A stretch of DNA of 43,698 nucleotides. It comes from an uncultured Prevotellaceae bacterium. Its GTDB lineage: Bacteria > Bacteroidota > Bacteroidia > Bacteroidales > Bacteroidaceae. The first letter of the stretch is position 1. Each line of letters opens with the position of its first letter. The translations under genes were made by a program, and so were the position numbers. The stretch covers positions 1-43,698 of the forward strand of contig CACXSA010000005.1 in the NCBI GenBank assembly GCA_902770195.1. Reading direction: 5' to 3'. Below the pieces are notes generated by a model. The model was given only the letters and a program-made list of their open reading frames with translations, was not told the DNA's origin and searched no databases. Below, in pieces: positions 33,815-42,834 of the stretch.

Positions 33815-35251
33815 ATGAAGAAAACAACCCTAATTCTCTTACTTGCTCTTATACCATATGTTTCGATATGGTCGCAGCCTAAGAGTGATCCCATTGTGAT
33901 GACGGTGGCAGGTGTTCCTGTTCCCCGTTCAGAATTTGAATATTCTTACAATAAGAATAATACAGATGGCGTCATTGACAAGAAAACCGTAGAGGAGTAT
34001 GTTGACCTTTTCGTGAATTACAAATTGAAGGTACAGGCTGCTCTGGATGCCCATATAGATACTACGCAGGCCTTTCTGAAAGAGTTCTCCCAGTATCGTG
34101 ACCAGCAGGTTCGCCCTACCTTTGTCAGTGATGAAGATATGTTGGAAGAGGCACATAAGGTGTACGACCAGACAAAGGAACGTATTGGTTCTCGTGGACT
34201 GATTCTTCCTGCTCATATTTTGGTGCTGATTCCTCAGAAAGCCACGCCTCAACAGCAAGATGAAGCCAAACGTAGAATAGATTCCGTTTATAAGGCCTTG
34301 CAGGATGGAGCAGATTTTGAGAAACTGGCCCGTGAGGTGTCGCAGGATCCAGGGTCTGCCAAAAATGGTGGCATAGTAGGATGGTGCAGCCAAAATCAAT
34401 TGGTGAAGGAATTTGAAGACGCAGCTTTCGCTTTAAATCCTGGCGAGATGAGTCATCCCGTTCTTTCTCCCTTCGGTTGGCATATTATCTTCATGAAAGA
34501 GCGCAAACAATTAGAACCTTTTGATTTTCACAAGGAGAATATCCTGAAGTTCTTGGAACAACGCGATATTCGTAATAGCATCACAGAGCGAAAGCTTGAT
34601 GCGATGGTGAAGGCATCAGATGGCGAACTGACCAAAGAGCAAATCTTAGAACAGCGTGCAGATTCCATGGCGGCTTTGGATGCAAATGTTCGCTATCTTA
34701 TCAAGGAGTATCATGATGGATTACTGCTTTATGAAATCAGTAATCGCCTGATATGGGATAAGGCTGCCAAGGATGAACAGTCATTGGAGCGCTATTTCAA
34801 GCAAAATAAGAAAAAATACCAATGGGATGAGCCTCGCTTCAAGGGAATGGCATATCATGTGAAAGAGCAATCTGATGTGAAGGCAGTTGCAAAATGTGTC
34901 AAGAAACTGAAGTTTGACGATTGGAACGAAGCCCTTCGAACCACCTTCAATAGCGATTCTGTATTACGTATCCGTGTAGAGAAAGGAATTTTCAAGAAGG
35001 GTGACAATGCGCTTGTTGACCGTGAAGTGTTTAATGTTCGCGATGCCAAAGTGGATAGTGTTAAAGGCTATCCCATTGATGCCACCTATGGCAAACTGCT
35101 TAAGAAACCCGAGGACTATACTGATGTGCGTGCCCTTGTGGTAGCTGATTTGCAGGATGAGATGGAACGCATCTGGGTAGGGGAGCTCCGCAATCGCTAT
35201 TCAGTGGTTGTGAATGAAGAAATATTAAAGACGGTAAACAAGCATGAGTAG
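33815..35251 (+). CDS. Periplasmic parvulin-type peptidyl-prolyl isomerase
   Basis: 478 aa from ATG 33815; longer in-frame reading reaches into guaB and is rejected. Signal peptide (MKKTTLILLLALIPYVSIWS), a SurA-N-like helical part (about 25-120), then a rotamase domain (LPAHILVLIPQKAT, SQDPGSAKNGGIVGW, SPFGWHIIFMKERK). A second, diverged rotamase-like region occupies 300-478. It helps fold outer-membrane proteins, by family knowledge. Overlaps the SurA-like gene by 8 bases. Confidence 0.9.
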   Translation: MKKTTLILLLALIPYVSIWSQPKSDPIVMTVAGVPVPRSEFEYSYNKNNTDGVIDKKTVEEYVDLFVNYKLKVQAALDAHIDTTQAFLKEFSQYRDQQVRPTFVSDEDMLEEAHKVYDQTKERIGSRGLILPAHILVLIPQKATPQQQDEAKRRIDSVYKALQDGADFEKLAREVSQDPGSAKNGGIVGWCSQNQLVKEFEDAAFALNPGEMSHPVLSPFGWHIIFMKERKQLEPFDFHKENILKFLEQRDIRNSITERKLDAMVKASDGELTKEQILEQRADSMAALDANVRYLIKEYHDGLLLYEISNRLIWDKAAKDEQSLERYFKQNKKKYQWDEPRFKGMAYHVKEQSDVKAVAKCVKKLKFDDWNEALRTTFNSDSVLRIRVEKGIFKKGDNALVDREVFNVRDAKVDSVKGYPIDATYGKLLKKPEDYTDVRALVVADLQDEMERIWVGELRNRYSVVVNEEILKTVNKHE

Positions 35252-36632
35252 AAGATTTGTTGTATTACTAGTTACACTAGCATCTATCATATCGTCAGTT
35301 AAAGCTCAAAAGGCGGATAGTATAGCCACGTCAGCTCCCACGGGAACCACGGTTGACGAGGTTATCTGGGTCGTTGGCGATGAGGCTATCTTGTTGTCAG
35401 ATGTGGAGGCCATGCGTATTCAGGGGCAACAGGAAGGTCTGCGCTGGCATGGTAACCCCGACTGTTCTATTCCCGAGCAAATTGCAGTTCAGAAGTTGTA
35501 TCTGAACCAAGCCATTATTGATAGTGTGGAGGTTACGGAATCAGAAATCTCCCAAGGTGTGGAGCAATATCTGGAGAATATGATTTCAATGATTGGCTCT
35601 CGTGAGAAATTAGAGGAATATCATAAGAAGTCTATTTCTCAGATTCGTGCTGACTTACGTGAATCTTATCGTGAGCGTCAAATGGTTCAGGGTATGCAAC
35701 AGAAACTGACTAAGGATATTACGGTATCTCCTGCAGAGGTGCGCCGTTATTTCAAGGATATGCCCCAAGATAGTCTTCCTTTTGTCCCGACAGAAGTGGA
35801 GGTGCAGATTATTACACAGCAGCCAAGAATAGAACAGGAAGAAATCAATCGTGTCAAGGAGGAGCTGCGTGACTATACGGAGCGTATCAATAAAGGAGAA
35901 TCTTCTTTCCAGACATTGGCACGTCTTTATTCCGAAGATCCTGGCACGGCACGCCGTGGCGGAGAACTGGACTATACGGGTCGTGGTATGTTAGACCCCG
36001 CTTTCGCCAATGTAGCCTTTGGCTTGACTGATCCCAAACGCGTCTCAAAGATTGTGGAGTCTGAGTTCGGTTTCCATATTATCCAGCTTATAGACAAACG
36101 TGGTGAGAAGATTAAGGTGCGCCACATCTTACGTAAACCAGTTGTCAGCGAGGAGTCTATTAGCAAGGCTCTTGCCCGTTTGGATTCTATCCGAACGGAT
36201 ATCGTAGATGGAAAGTTCTCTTTTGAAGCCGGTGCCTCTATTATTTCAGATGATAAAGACACCCGTAATAATCATGGTTTGATGGCCAATGTTACACAGG
36301 AAGGTCGTACATCTCGTTTTAAGATGGCAGACCTGCCTAGCGAGGTGGCAAGGGCTGTTGATACACTGTCTGTTGGTAGCGTGTCTAAGCCTTTCACTAT
36401 GATTAATGAACGTGGAAAGACTGTATGTGCCATTGCAAGGTTAAAGAGCCGCACGGAAGGTCATAAGGCGACGATTACCGAGGACTTCCAAGTGTTAAAG
36501 AATCTGGTTTTGAATAAACGCCGTAATCAGGTGTTGCATGATTGGGTTGTTAAACGCATCAAGTCAACCTATGTCCGTATCAGCGACCGCTATCGCGATT
36601 GTGATTTTGAATACGAAGGTTGGGTGAGATGA
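35244..36632 (+). CDS. surA: SurA-like peptidyl-prolyl isomerase
   Basis: 462 aa. Signal peptide (cleavage near SSVKAQ), SurA N-domain (DEVIWVVGDEAILLSDVEAM), and two parvulin domains: the first at about 185-290 (YSEDPGTARRGGELDYTGRG, SEFGFHIIQL) and the second, starting KVRHILRKP, at about 295-400. SurA escorts outer-membrane beta-barrel proteins through the periplasm. The paired PPIase upstream and the OstA-like gene downstream make this a cluster for outer-membrane biogenesis. Confidence 0.9.
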   Translation: MSRRFVVLLVTLASIISSVKAQKADSIATSAPTGTTVDEVIWVVGDEAILLSDVEAMRIQGQQEGLRWHGNPDCSIPEQIAVQKLYLNQAIIDSVEVTESEISQGVEQYLENMISMIGSREKLEEYHKKSISQIRADLRESYRERQMVQGMQQKLTKDITVSPAEVRRYFKDMPQDSLPFVPTEVEVQIITQQPRIEQEEINRVKEELRDYTERINKGESSFQTLARLYSEDPGTARRGGELDYTGRGMLDPAFANVAFGLTDPKRVSKIVESEFGFHIIQLIDKRGEKIKVRHILRKPVVSEESISKALARLDSIRTDIVDGKFSFEAGASIISDDKDTRNNHGLMANVTQEGRTSRFKMADLPSEVARAVDTLSVGSVSKPFTMINERGKTVCAIARLKSRTEGHKATITEDFQVLKNLVLNKRRNQVLHDWVVKRIKSTYVRISDRYRDCDFEYEGWVR

Positions 36633-36669
36633 GTTGGCACTTGCTCCAATGAATAATGAGTAAAAAGAA

Positions 36670-38310
36670 ATGAGACGGATAGCTGTCTTTGTCTTGACTG
36701 TCGTTGTGTTGGCCTTTGCATTTGCTGCCCAGCCACCTCGAAAGCGTCCACCTCGAAAGAAGGTGGAAGACAAACGTGTCTATCTTGTTCACTCTGATAA
36801 TCTCCATTATGATCAGTATCGTAATGGAGATGCGCAGGTTCTTCATGGCAATGTGCATTTCCGTCACCAGGGGGCTGACTTGTATTGTGACAGTGCTCAT
36901 TTCTATGAGACCTCCAATTCGTTTGAGGCCTTTGGGCATGTAAAGATGATACAGGGCGATACGCTTCGTCTTACCAGTGACTATGCTTATTACGATGGTA
37001 ACGATCAATTAGCTCAAGCCAGGTATAATGTAATTCTTAAGCATCGTAAGTCAACACTTTATACCGATTCTCTGGATTACGACAGGATGTACAGTTTCGG
37101 CAATTTCTTTGAAGGCGGAAAACTGGTGGATGGATCGTCCGTGCTGACTTCCGACTGGGGAGAGTATCATACTGACACCAAGATGGCGATGTTCTATTAT
37201 GATGTCCGTCTGAAGGACAAGAATATGTATCTGACCACGGACTCCCTCTATTATGACACGCAGACATCTCGTGCCCATATTGTAGGACCATCAAACATCA
37301 CATCTGGTAATAGTCATATTTATAGTGAGGATGGCTATTATAATACGAAAACGGAACAGTCGGAACTCTTCGGGCGTTCTGTCATCCGGGACGGAGGAAA
37401 GACATTGATAGGCGATAGTGTATATCATAATGCCATAGACGGTACTAATTATGCCTATTGGAATGTTATCTATAATGATTCTGTTAACAAGAATATGCTG
37501 ACGGGTGACTATTGCGAGTATAATGATTCCATAGGCTATGCTATGTCCACGAAAAAAGCAGTAGCCATTGACTATTCGCAGCAAGACTCATTGTATATGC
37601 ATGCTGACACTTTTAAGATTTTTACTTTCAATATCCGGACGGACTCTGTTTATCGTAAGATTCATGCCTATAATAAGGTAAGAGCCTTTAGACGTGATTT
37701 GCAAGCTGTATGTGACTCGCTGGTTTACAATTCAAAGGACTCCTGTATGACCATGTACAAGGACCCTATAGTGTGGAATATGAACCAACAGTTGTTCGGC
37801 GAGGAGATCAGGGTCTATATGAAAGACTCAACCATAGATCATGCCCATGTCATCAATCAGGCTTTTTCTGCAGAGCAGATGCCTGACTCTGTCCACTTCA
37901 ATCAGGTATCGTCCAAGGAAATGAAGGCATTTTTCATAAAAGGAGAGATACGTGAAACCCAGGCTATTGATAATGTCTTAATAGTGTATTATCCCGTTGA
38001 TGATTCGGACAGTACCCTTATTGGCTTGAATTATACAGAGACTCCACTTATGAAGATGTTTCTGGAGAATCGTAAGATGAAGAAAATATGGATGCAGAAA
38101 CCAACGGGTGTGTTATATCCCATGTCCCAGATTCCTCCAGACAAGTATTTCCTTCCCCAATATGCTTGGTTTGATTATGTGCGCCCTCTCAACAAGGATG
38201 ATATTTTTAACTGGCGTCCAAAGAAAGCGGGCTCTGAGCTGAAGGAACAGAAACGCAGAGAGTTACCAAAACGTACAGGCAATGACAGACGTAATCCAGC
38301 TACTCCCTGA
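36670..38310 (+). CDS. OstA-like (LptA/LptD N-domain) periplasmic protein
   Basis: 546 aa. Signal peptide (~20 aa) followed by a basic Pro-rich stretch (PPRKRPPRKK), then OstA-type beta-jellyroll repeats: HSDNLHYDQYRNGDAQVLHG, FRHQGADLYCDSAHFYETSN, FEAFGHVKMIQGDTLRLTSD. The family binds LPS in transit across the periplasm (LptA) or forms the N-domain of LptD. The size exceeds LptA (~185 aa) and lacks a barrel. The C-terminal region (PQYAWFDYVRPLNKDDIFNW) is family-typical. Ends with 29 bases overlapping mutL. Confidence 0.88.
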   Translation: MRRIAVFVLTVVVLAFAFAAQPPRKRPPRKKVEDKRVYLVHSDNLHYDQYRNGDAQVLHGNVHFRHQGADLYCDSAHFYETSNSFEAFGHVKMIQGDTLRLTSDYAYYDGNDQLAQARYNVILKHRKSTLYTDSLDYDRMYSFGNFFEGGKLVDGSSVLTSDWGEYHTDTKMAMFYYDVRLKDKNMYLTTDSLYYDTQTSRAHIVGPSNITSGNSHIYSEDGYYNTKTEQSELFGRSVIRDGGKTLIGDSVYHNAIDGTNYAYWNVIYNDSVNKNMLTGDYCEYNDSIGYAMSTKKAVAIDYSQQDSLYMHADTFKIFTFNIRTDSVYRKIHAYNKVRAFRRDLQAVCDSLVYNSKDSCMTMYKDPIVWNMNQQLFGEEIRVYMKDSTIDHAHVINQAFSAEQMPDSVHFNQVSSKEMKAFFIKGEIRETQAIDNVLIVYYPVDDSDSTLIGLNYTETPLMKMFLENRKMKKIWMQKPTGVLYPMSQIPPDKYFLPQYAWFDYVRPLNKDDIFNWRPKKAGSELKEQKRRELPKRTGNDRRNPATP

Positions 38311-40111
38311 TAGCGTTGCCAACCAAATCGCTGCTGGTGAGGTTATTCAGCGTCCGGCTTCTGTTATCAAGGAGTTGGTGGAGAATGCTGTGGATGCTGG
38401 AGCTACAACCATCAATGTCTTGGTGGTTGATGCGGGTCGTACCTCTATTCAGGTGATTGACGATGGCTGTGGAATGTCGGAAACTGATGCCCGCTTGGCT
38501 TTTGAGCGCCATGCGACATCAAAAATCCGTCAGGCGTCAGACCTCTTCTCGCTGCAGACCATGGGTTTCCGTGGTGAGGCTCTACCTTCAATAGCGGCTG
38601 TTTCTCAAGTGGAGTTACGTACCCGTAGGGCTGCTGACGAGGTGGGCACCTGCCTTCAACTTTCCGGCTCTCGGGTGGAAAGTCAGGAGCCTTGCTCCTG
38701 TGCAGTAGGCAGTAGATTCACGGTTAGTAATATATTCTTCAATGTTCCGGCACGTCGTAAGTTCTTGAAGAGCAATGCCACAGAGCTGAACAATATCCTG
38801 ACTGCTTTTGAGCGGATTGTACTGGTCTATCCTGCTATCAACTTTACGCTACATAGTAATGGACAGGAACTCATGAATCTTCGTTGCGGTTCTTTGCGTC
38901 AGCGTATTATAGATGTCTATGGTCGTCGCTATGGGCAGGATCTGTTGCCTGTCAGCGTGGAAACGGCTATATGTAAGATTACAGGTTTTACGGGGAAGCC
39001 GGAAGCGGCCCGTAAGAAAGGATCTCACGAATATTTCTTCGTGAATGGTCGGTTTATGAAGCATGCCTATTTTCATAAGGCAGTGCAGCAGGCCTATGAA
39101 CGATTAATTCAAATAGGTACGCATGTACCTTATTTTATATATTTTGATGTAAATCCTGCAGACATCGATGTGAATATCCATCCTACAAAGACGGAGATAA
39201 AGTTTGAGAACGAGCAGGCAATCTGGCAAATTCTTGCTGCAGCTGTCAAGGATGCAATCGGTCAATTCTGTGAGATTCCTCAGATAGATTTCGACACGGT
39301 GGGCAAACCGGATATTCCTGTGTTTAATGCTGCAACCTCTTCTAATATGCCGCCACCTGTCAGTCATGCCAATCCCCAGTATAACCCGTTCCGACAGAAA
39401 CCCTCACAAGATTGGCAAAAACTCTATGAACATCTCCCCAAGGAACAACCAGAGGAGGTCCCTGGACTCTTTGATGGCGATACTACTCTTGATGTCAGCT
39501 CTGTTGCTCCAAGTAGCAATGCTTCCTTGGGTGCAGATCTTCCTATAGATATGGCTCCGACCCACTATCAATACAAAGGACGGTATATTATGACTGCCGT
39601 TAAGTCTGGATTGATGGTTATCGACCAGCATCGTGCTGATGTCCGGGTTCGCTTTGAGCGTTATCTCCGACAGTTGGCTGACAATCCTGCTGATAGTCAG
39701 CGACTGCTTTTCCCCGAAGTGGTCGAACTGTCACCTGCCGAGGCTGTTTTGGTGGAAGACCTTTTGCCGGCTCTGACCAGTCTTGGCTTTGAACTCACGC
39801 CTCTTGGACCTTCCAGTTATGCAGTCAATGGTGTTCCGGCGGGCCTAGAAGGCTTACGGCCTGCTGCCCTCTTGCAGGAATTGCTGGCTTCACCGTCAGG
39901 CCCTTTGCCTGCAAATGTATCTGCTAATCAGAATCTGGCACTCACCTTGGCGCGTCATGCAGCTATCCCTTATGGACAATTGCTGTCTAACGAAGAGATG
40001 GATGTACTGGTTAATGACTTGTTTGCTTGTGAAAATGTCAATTACACTCCCGATGGAAAGACGATATTAAATATACTTCCACAGCAAGAATTAGAACATT
40101 TAATGGGGTAA
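38282..40111 (+). CDS. mutL: DNA mismatch repair protein MutL
   Basis: 609 aa. GHKL ATPase N-domain: IQLLPDSVANQIAAGEVIQR, ELVENAVDAGAT, DDGCGM, and FRGEALPSIAAV. The C-terminal domain begins at about 430. The region that carries the endonuclease metal motif in many MutL proteins (DQHAxxERxxYE) reads DQHRADVRVRFE (about 448-459), and the CPHGRP region reads YTPDGKTI, so the nuclease site looks lost. The start overlaps the upstream gene by 29 bases, but the N-terminus is canonical, so the overlap is real. Confidence 0.95.
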   Translation: MTDVIQLLPDSVANQIAAGEVIQRPASVIKELVENAVDAGATTINVLVVDAGRTSIQVIDDGCGMSETDARLAFERHATSKIRQASDLFSLQTMGFRGEALPSIAAVSQVELRTRRAADEVGTCLQLSGSRVESQEPCSCAVGSRFTVSNIFFNVPARRKFLKSNATELNNILTAFERIVLVYPAINFTLHSNGQELMNLRCGSLRQRIIDVYGRRYGQDLLPVSVETAICKITGFTGKPEAARKKGSHEYFFVNGRFMKHAYFHKAVQQAYERLIQIGTHVPYFIYFDVNPADIDVNIHPTKTEIKFENEQAIWQILAAAVKDAIGQFCEIPQIDFDTVGKPDIPVFNAATSSNMPPPVSHANPQYNPFRQKPSQDWQKLYEHLPKEQPEEVPGLFDGDTTLDVSSVAPSSNASLGADLPIDMAPTHYQYKGRYIMTAVKSGLMVIDQHRADVRVRFERYLRQLADNPADSQRLLFPEVVELSPAEAVLVEDLLPALTSLGFELTPLGPSSYAVNGVPAGLEGLRPAALLQELLASPSGPLPANVSANQNLALTLARHAAIPYGQLLSNEEMDVLVNDLFACENVNYTPDGKTILNILPQQELEHLMG

Positions 40112-40167
40112 TTATGGCTAGAAAATTTAGAATTTCGCATTTTTTATTAAGAAAATACAATTTTTTC

Positions 40168-40198
40168 TTGTTTAATTTGAAAAAAAATTCTAATTTTG
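40168..40198 (+). promoter_or_regulatory. Promoter of the large lipoprotein gene
   Basis: TTG (40168-40170), 20 bases, TAATTTTG (40191-40198), in a very AT-rich surround, giving a leader of ~108 bases. The AT-rich upstream A/T tracts suggest a strong promoter. Confidence 0.8.
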
Positions 40199-40309
40199 TG
40201 GCGGTTTGTAGGCTTTAGGCTCATACTTTCCGCATGCTCATGGGTTTGAGAGAAGACAAAATACAATAAAGAAACAATAAATTTTAATATTAATTTAATT
40301 CTAAGTTCA

Positions 40310-42796
40310 ATGAAAAAGAAAATCATTAATGGTTTGCTCTTCGCAGTTGCTTTAGTAGCTGCAACGAGCTCATTTGTGTCTTGTAAAGACTACAATGGAG
40401 ACAACTATGCTGAACTGCAAGAAAAGTATGCTACGCTTCAGGATGCTTTTAGAGTACAGGTGCAGGCTATGCAGGATTATGTCCTGAAAACTACGTTTAA
40501 CTCTACTGTTGGCGAAATCAACGGTAAGATTGACGACATCAACGGTGAGATTGATGGCATCAACAGTCAGACTGGGTATTCTGCAGAAGAACTTGCTGCC
40601 AAGGGTACAATCAAGAAACGCTTGGATGATCTGGAGACTTATTATTCTACCTTGGATGGCGAGATTGATGATATAACTGATCCTACTAAGGTGGGTTCTT
40701 TGGCATATCAGATTGCTCAGAACAACATCGCTATCGCTACAGCTCAGGGTCTTGCAGAGCGTGATTCTGCTTATCTGCGTTCTTTGCTTGCTGGTTGGGA
40801 TAACGGTGGTACACTGGGCGACATGGTTACTGAAGCTGCTCAGTTGCTGACCGCTCTGAAGTCAGATACTGCTAAGTACAACTTCGCTTATGACACACTT
40901 TCTACTTATTATCAGAAGTGGAATGAGGCCGTAGAACTTGCTAACCAGGCTGCAGAGTTTGTAGGTACCAACGTTAAAGCTCAGGGTAAGGAATTTAACA
41001 ACCTGCAGGATATGGCTAACGCTTATGACAATGCAATTGCTGACCTTCAGGATCAGATTAATGCCTTGAGGGGAGATGTTCAAAACATTCTAGCACTCGT
41101 TCAGCAGCAGGTTACAGGTATCGAGATTCAGGCTGTTGAGAATCCTTTGTTCGGTACTTTCGCTTATCCTGTTGGTGTACAGAACAACATCCTCGCTGCT
41201 TACTTCGGTCAGTTCGATACTCCTGTTCAGTTCCCTGCCGGTGACGAAGGCGCTTCAAAGAGTGAGTGGGTTGATCCTAACTCTCCCGCAGTTCTGACTA
41301 GCGAGCTGAAAGCTATCGGTGCTCCTTTTGAGACATATGCTCCTGGTATCCAGATGGTAGAAGGTGCTGGCAATGCTGGTTATCTCTATCTGACTGTTAA
41401 CCCATCTGACGTTATTATGGAAGGTAAGGAGTTCACTCTCCGCACTTCTGACAACCAGGTTTCAAAGGTTATTCTTTCTCCGTTGGCTGCTAGCGACAAG
41501 CAGTTGAAGTGGGGTTACAAGCGTGCTGGTGGAAATGGTTTCTATGTAGCTTCTGCCGAGATTAAGAAGGCCGATGTTAAGGACGTTGCAATGAGCTTTG
41601 ATATGAAGAGTATTGCAAGTGATGTCAAGACTGTCGTACAGACAGGTATCAGCGCTTCTAATATTGCTAAGATAGCTTTGGACGTACGTGATGCTATGAA
41701 GTTTGACCTTCCTCGTCTGGGCGTTAATGCTCAGTGGAAGGATACTCTGGGATGGAAGAATTATGTTTCAAAGTATGAGATTGCAGCATTCTCCGTTAAG
41801 CCTCTTGGCTATGACTTCCTCTACAATACCGATTTCTCTCCTCGTATCGTGAAGTTCGCAGACAACCTTATTGCTAGGGAGAAGGCTTTTGCTCAGGACT
41901 TAATCAAAGAGATTGCTGACGTTATTAAGATTCAGATTGGTCTGCCCGAGTCTTCAGGTGACATCTTTGTTGATTCTAATACGGGTAAGATTTATTTGGT
42001 AGTTAATGTCAATACTTTGGTTACTATTCCTTCTGTTAATTTCTCTTCTACTGATCCTGCCGCCACTATCACAATTAAGAAAGGACAGTTCTATCCTGGT
42101 TTGGGAGTTGTTCCAGGTCCTGGAGAGAAGTATATTCCAGAGGCTGATACACAACTTACAGTTTCTCAGATTACAGGAAGCACTCAACAGACTTATACAA
42201 ATGTTAATATCTATCGTCAAATAGACATTACCTCTTTGTTCAGCGCTATTAAGGATGGTATTGAGAAGTCTATTGCAGGTATTGATGATAAAGCGTCTGG
42301 TATTGTAAACAAGTACCTTAACAAGATTATCAATGTTGAGAACAAGATATTCAGCAAGGTTATTTCTGTAGCAAAGAATCCTAACCGCTTCATCCAGCCT
42401 GCTTTGGTAGCTCGTGGCGAACAGCTTGGATACTTCTATCCCAGCCGTACCCACCTCGCTCCTACAAAGGTTAAGAAGGGTCAGAAGATTATGTTCTACC
42501 CAACCACTCTGACTGGTGAGGTTGTTGCTCCTGCTTACAAGAAGTACGTTGCTGTAACTGGTGCTTGGAAGACCGACAATGCCGATTTCAGTAATATTAT
42601 CAGCATGGATGATGCAAAGCAGTACAATACTGGTGTCATGAACACTGTCTTTGAAGGTGCTGCTTACAATATCGACACACCATTCGAGTACACTGTTAAT
42701 GCTCCTGCAGGCACAGTTCTCGAGCTCACATTCGAGTGCTTGGGCTACAATGGTAAGGTAGCTGGTAAGAAGTATTACATCGCAGTTTACGAGTAA
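40310..42796 (+). CDS. Large outer-surface lipoprotein, unknown function
   Basis: 828 aa. Signal peptide with lipobox (TSSFVSC, Cys26), then KDYNGDNY, a start shared by many Bacteroidetes lipoproteins. Residues ~35-270 are a long helical coiled-coil region (LQEKYATLQDAFRVQVQAMQ, INGKIDDINGEIDGIN, LQDQINALRGDVQNILALVQ). The rest is beta-rich with repeated Pro/Gly linkers and ends IAVYE. Codon choice is narrow (CGT, AAG, GCT), as in highly expressed genes, unlike the neighbouring mutL. It precedes an OmpA gene by 38 bases; both may form the cell envelope's main surface proteins. I do not recognise the family beyond this. Confidence 0.75.
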   Translation: MKKKIINGLLFAVALVAATSSFVSCKDYNGDNYAELQEKYATLQDAFRVQVQAMQDYVLKTTFNSTVGEINGKIDDINGEIDGINSQTGYSAEELAAKGTIKKRLDDLETYYSTLDGEIDDITDPTKVGSLAYQIAQNNIAIATAQGLAERDSAYLRSLLAGWDNGGTLGDMVTEAAQLLTALKSDTAKYNFAYDTLSTYYQKWNEAVELANQAAEFVGTNVKAQGKEFNNLQDMANAYDNAIADLQDQINALRGDVQNILALVQQQVTGIEIQAVENPLFGTFAYPVGVQNNILAAYFGQFDTPVQFPAGDEGASKSEWVDPNSPAVLTSELKAIGAPFETYAPGIQMVEGAGNAGYLYLTVNPSDVIMEGKEFTLRTSDNQVSKVILSPLAASDKQLKWGYKRAGGNGFYVASAEIKKADVKDVAMSFDMKSIASDVKTVVQTGISASNIAKIALDVRDAMKFDLPRLGVNAQWKDTLGWKNYVSKYEIAAFSVKPLGYDFLYNTDFSPRIVKFADNLIAREKAFAQDLIKEIADVIKIQIGLPESSGDIFVDSNTGKIYLVVNVNTLVTIPSVNFSSTDPAATITIKKGQFYPGLGVVPGPGEKYIPEADTQLTVSQITGSTQQTYTNVNIYRQIDITSLFSAIKDGIEKSIAGIDDKASGIVNKYLNKIINVENKIFSKVISVAKNPNRFIQPALVARGEQLGYFYPSRTHLAPTKVKKGQKIMFYPTTLTGEVVAPAYKKYVAVTGAWKTDNADFSNIISMDDAKQYNTGVMNTVFEGAAYNIDTPFEYTVNAPAGTVLELTFECLGYNGKVAGKKYYIAVYE

Positions 42797-42834
42797 GTCA
42801 ACATTTAGAAACGTAAAAAAACAAGATAAGTTTT

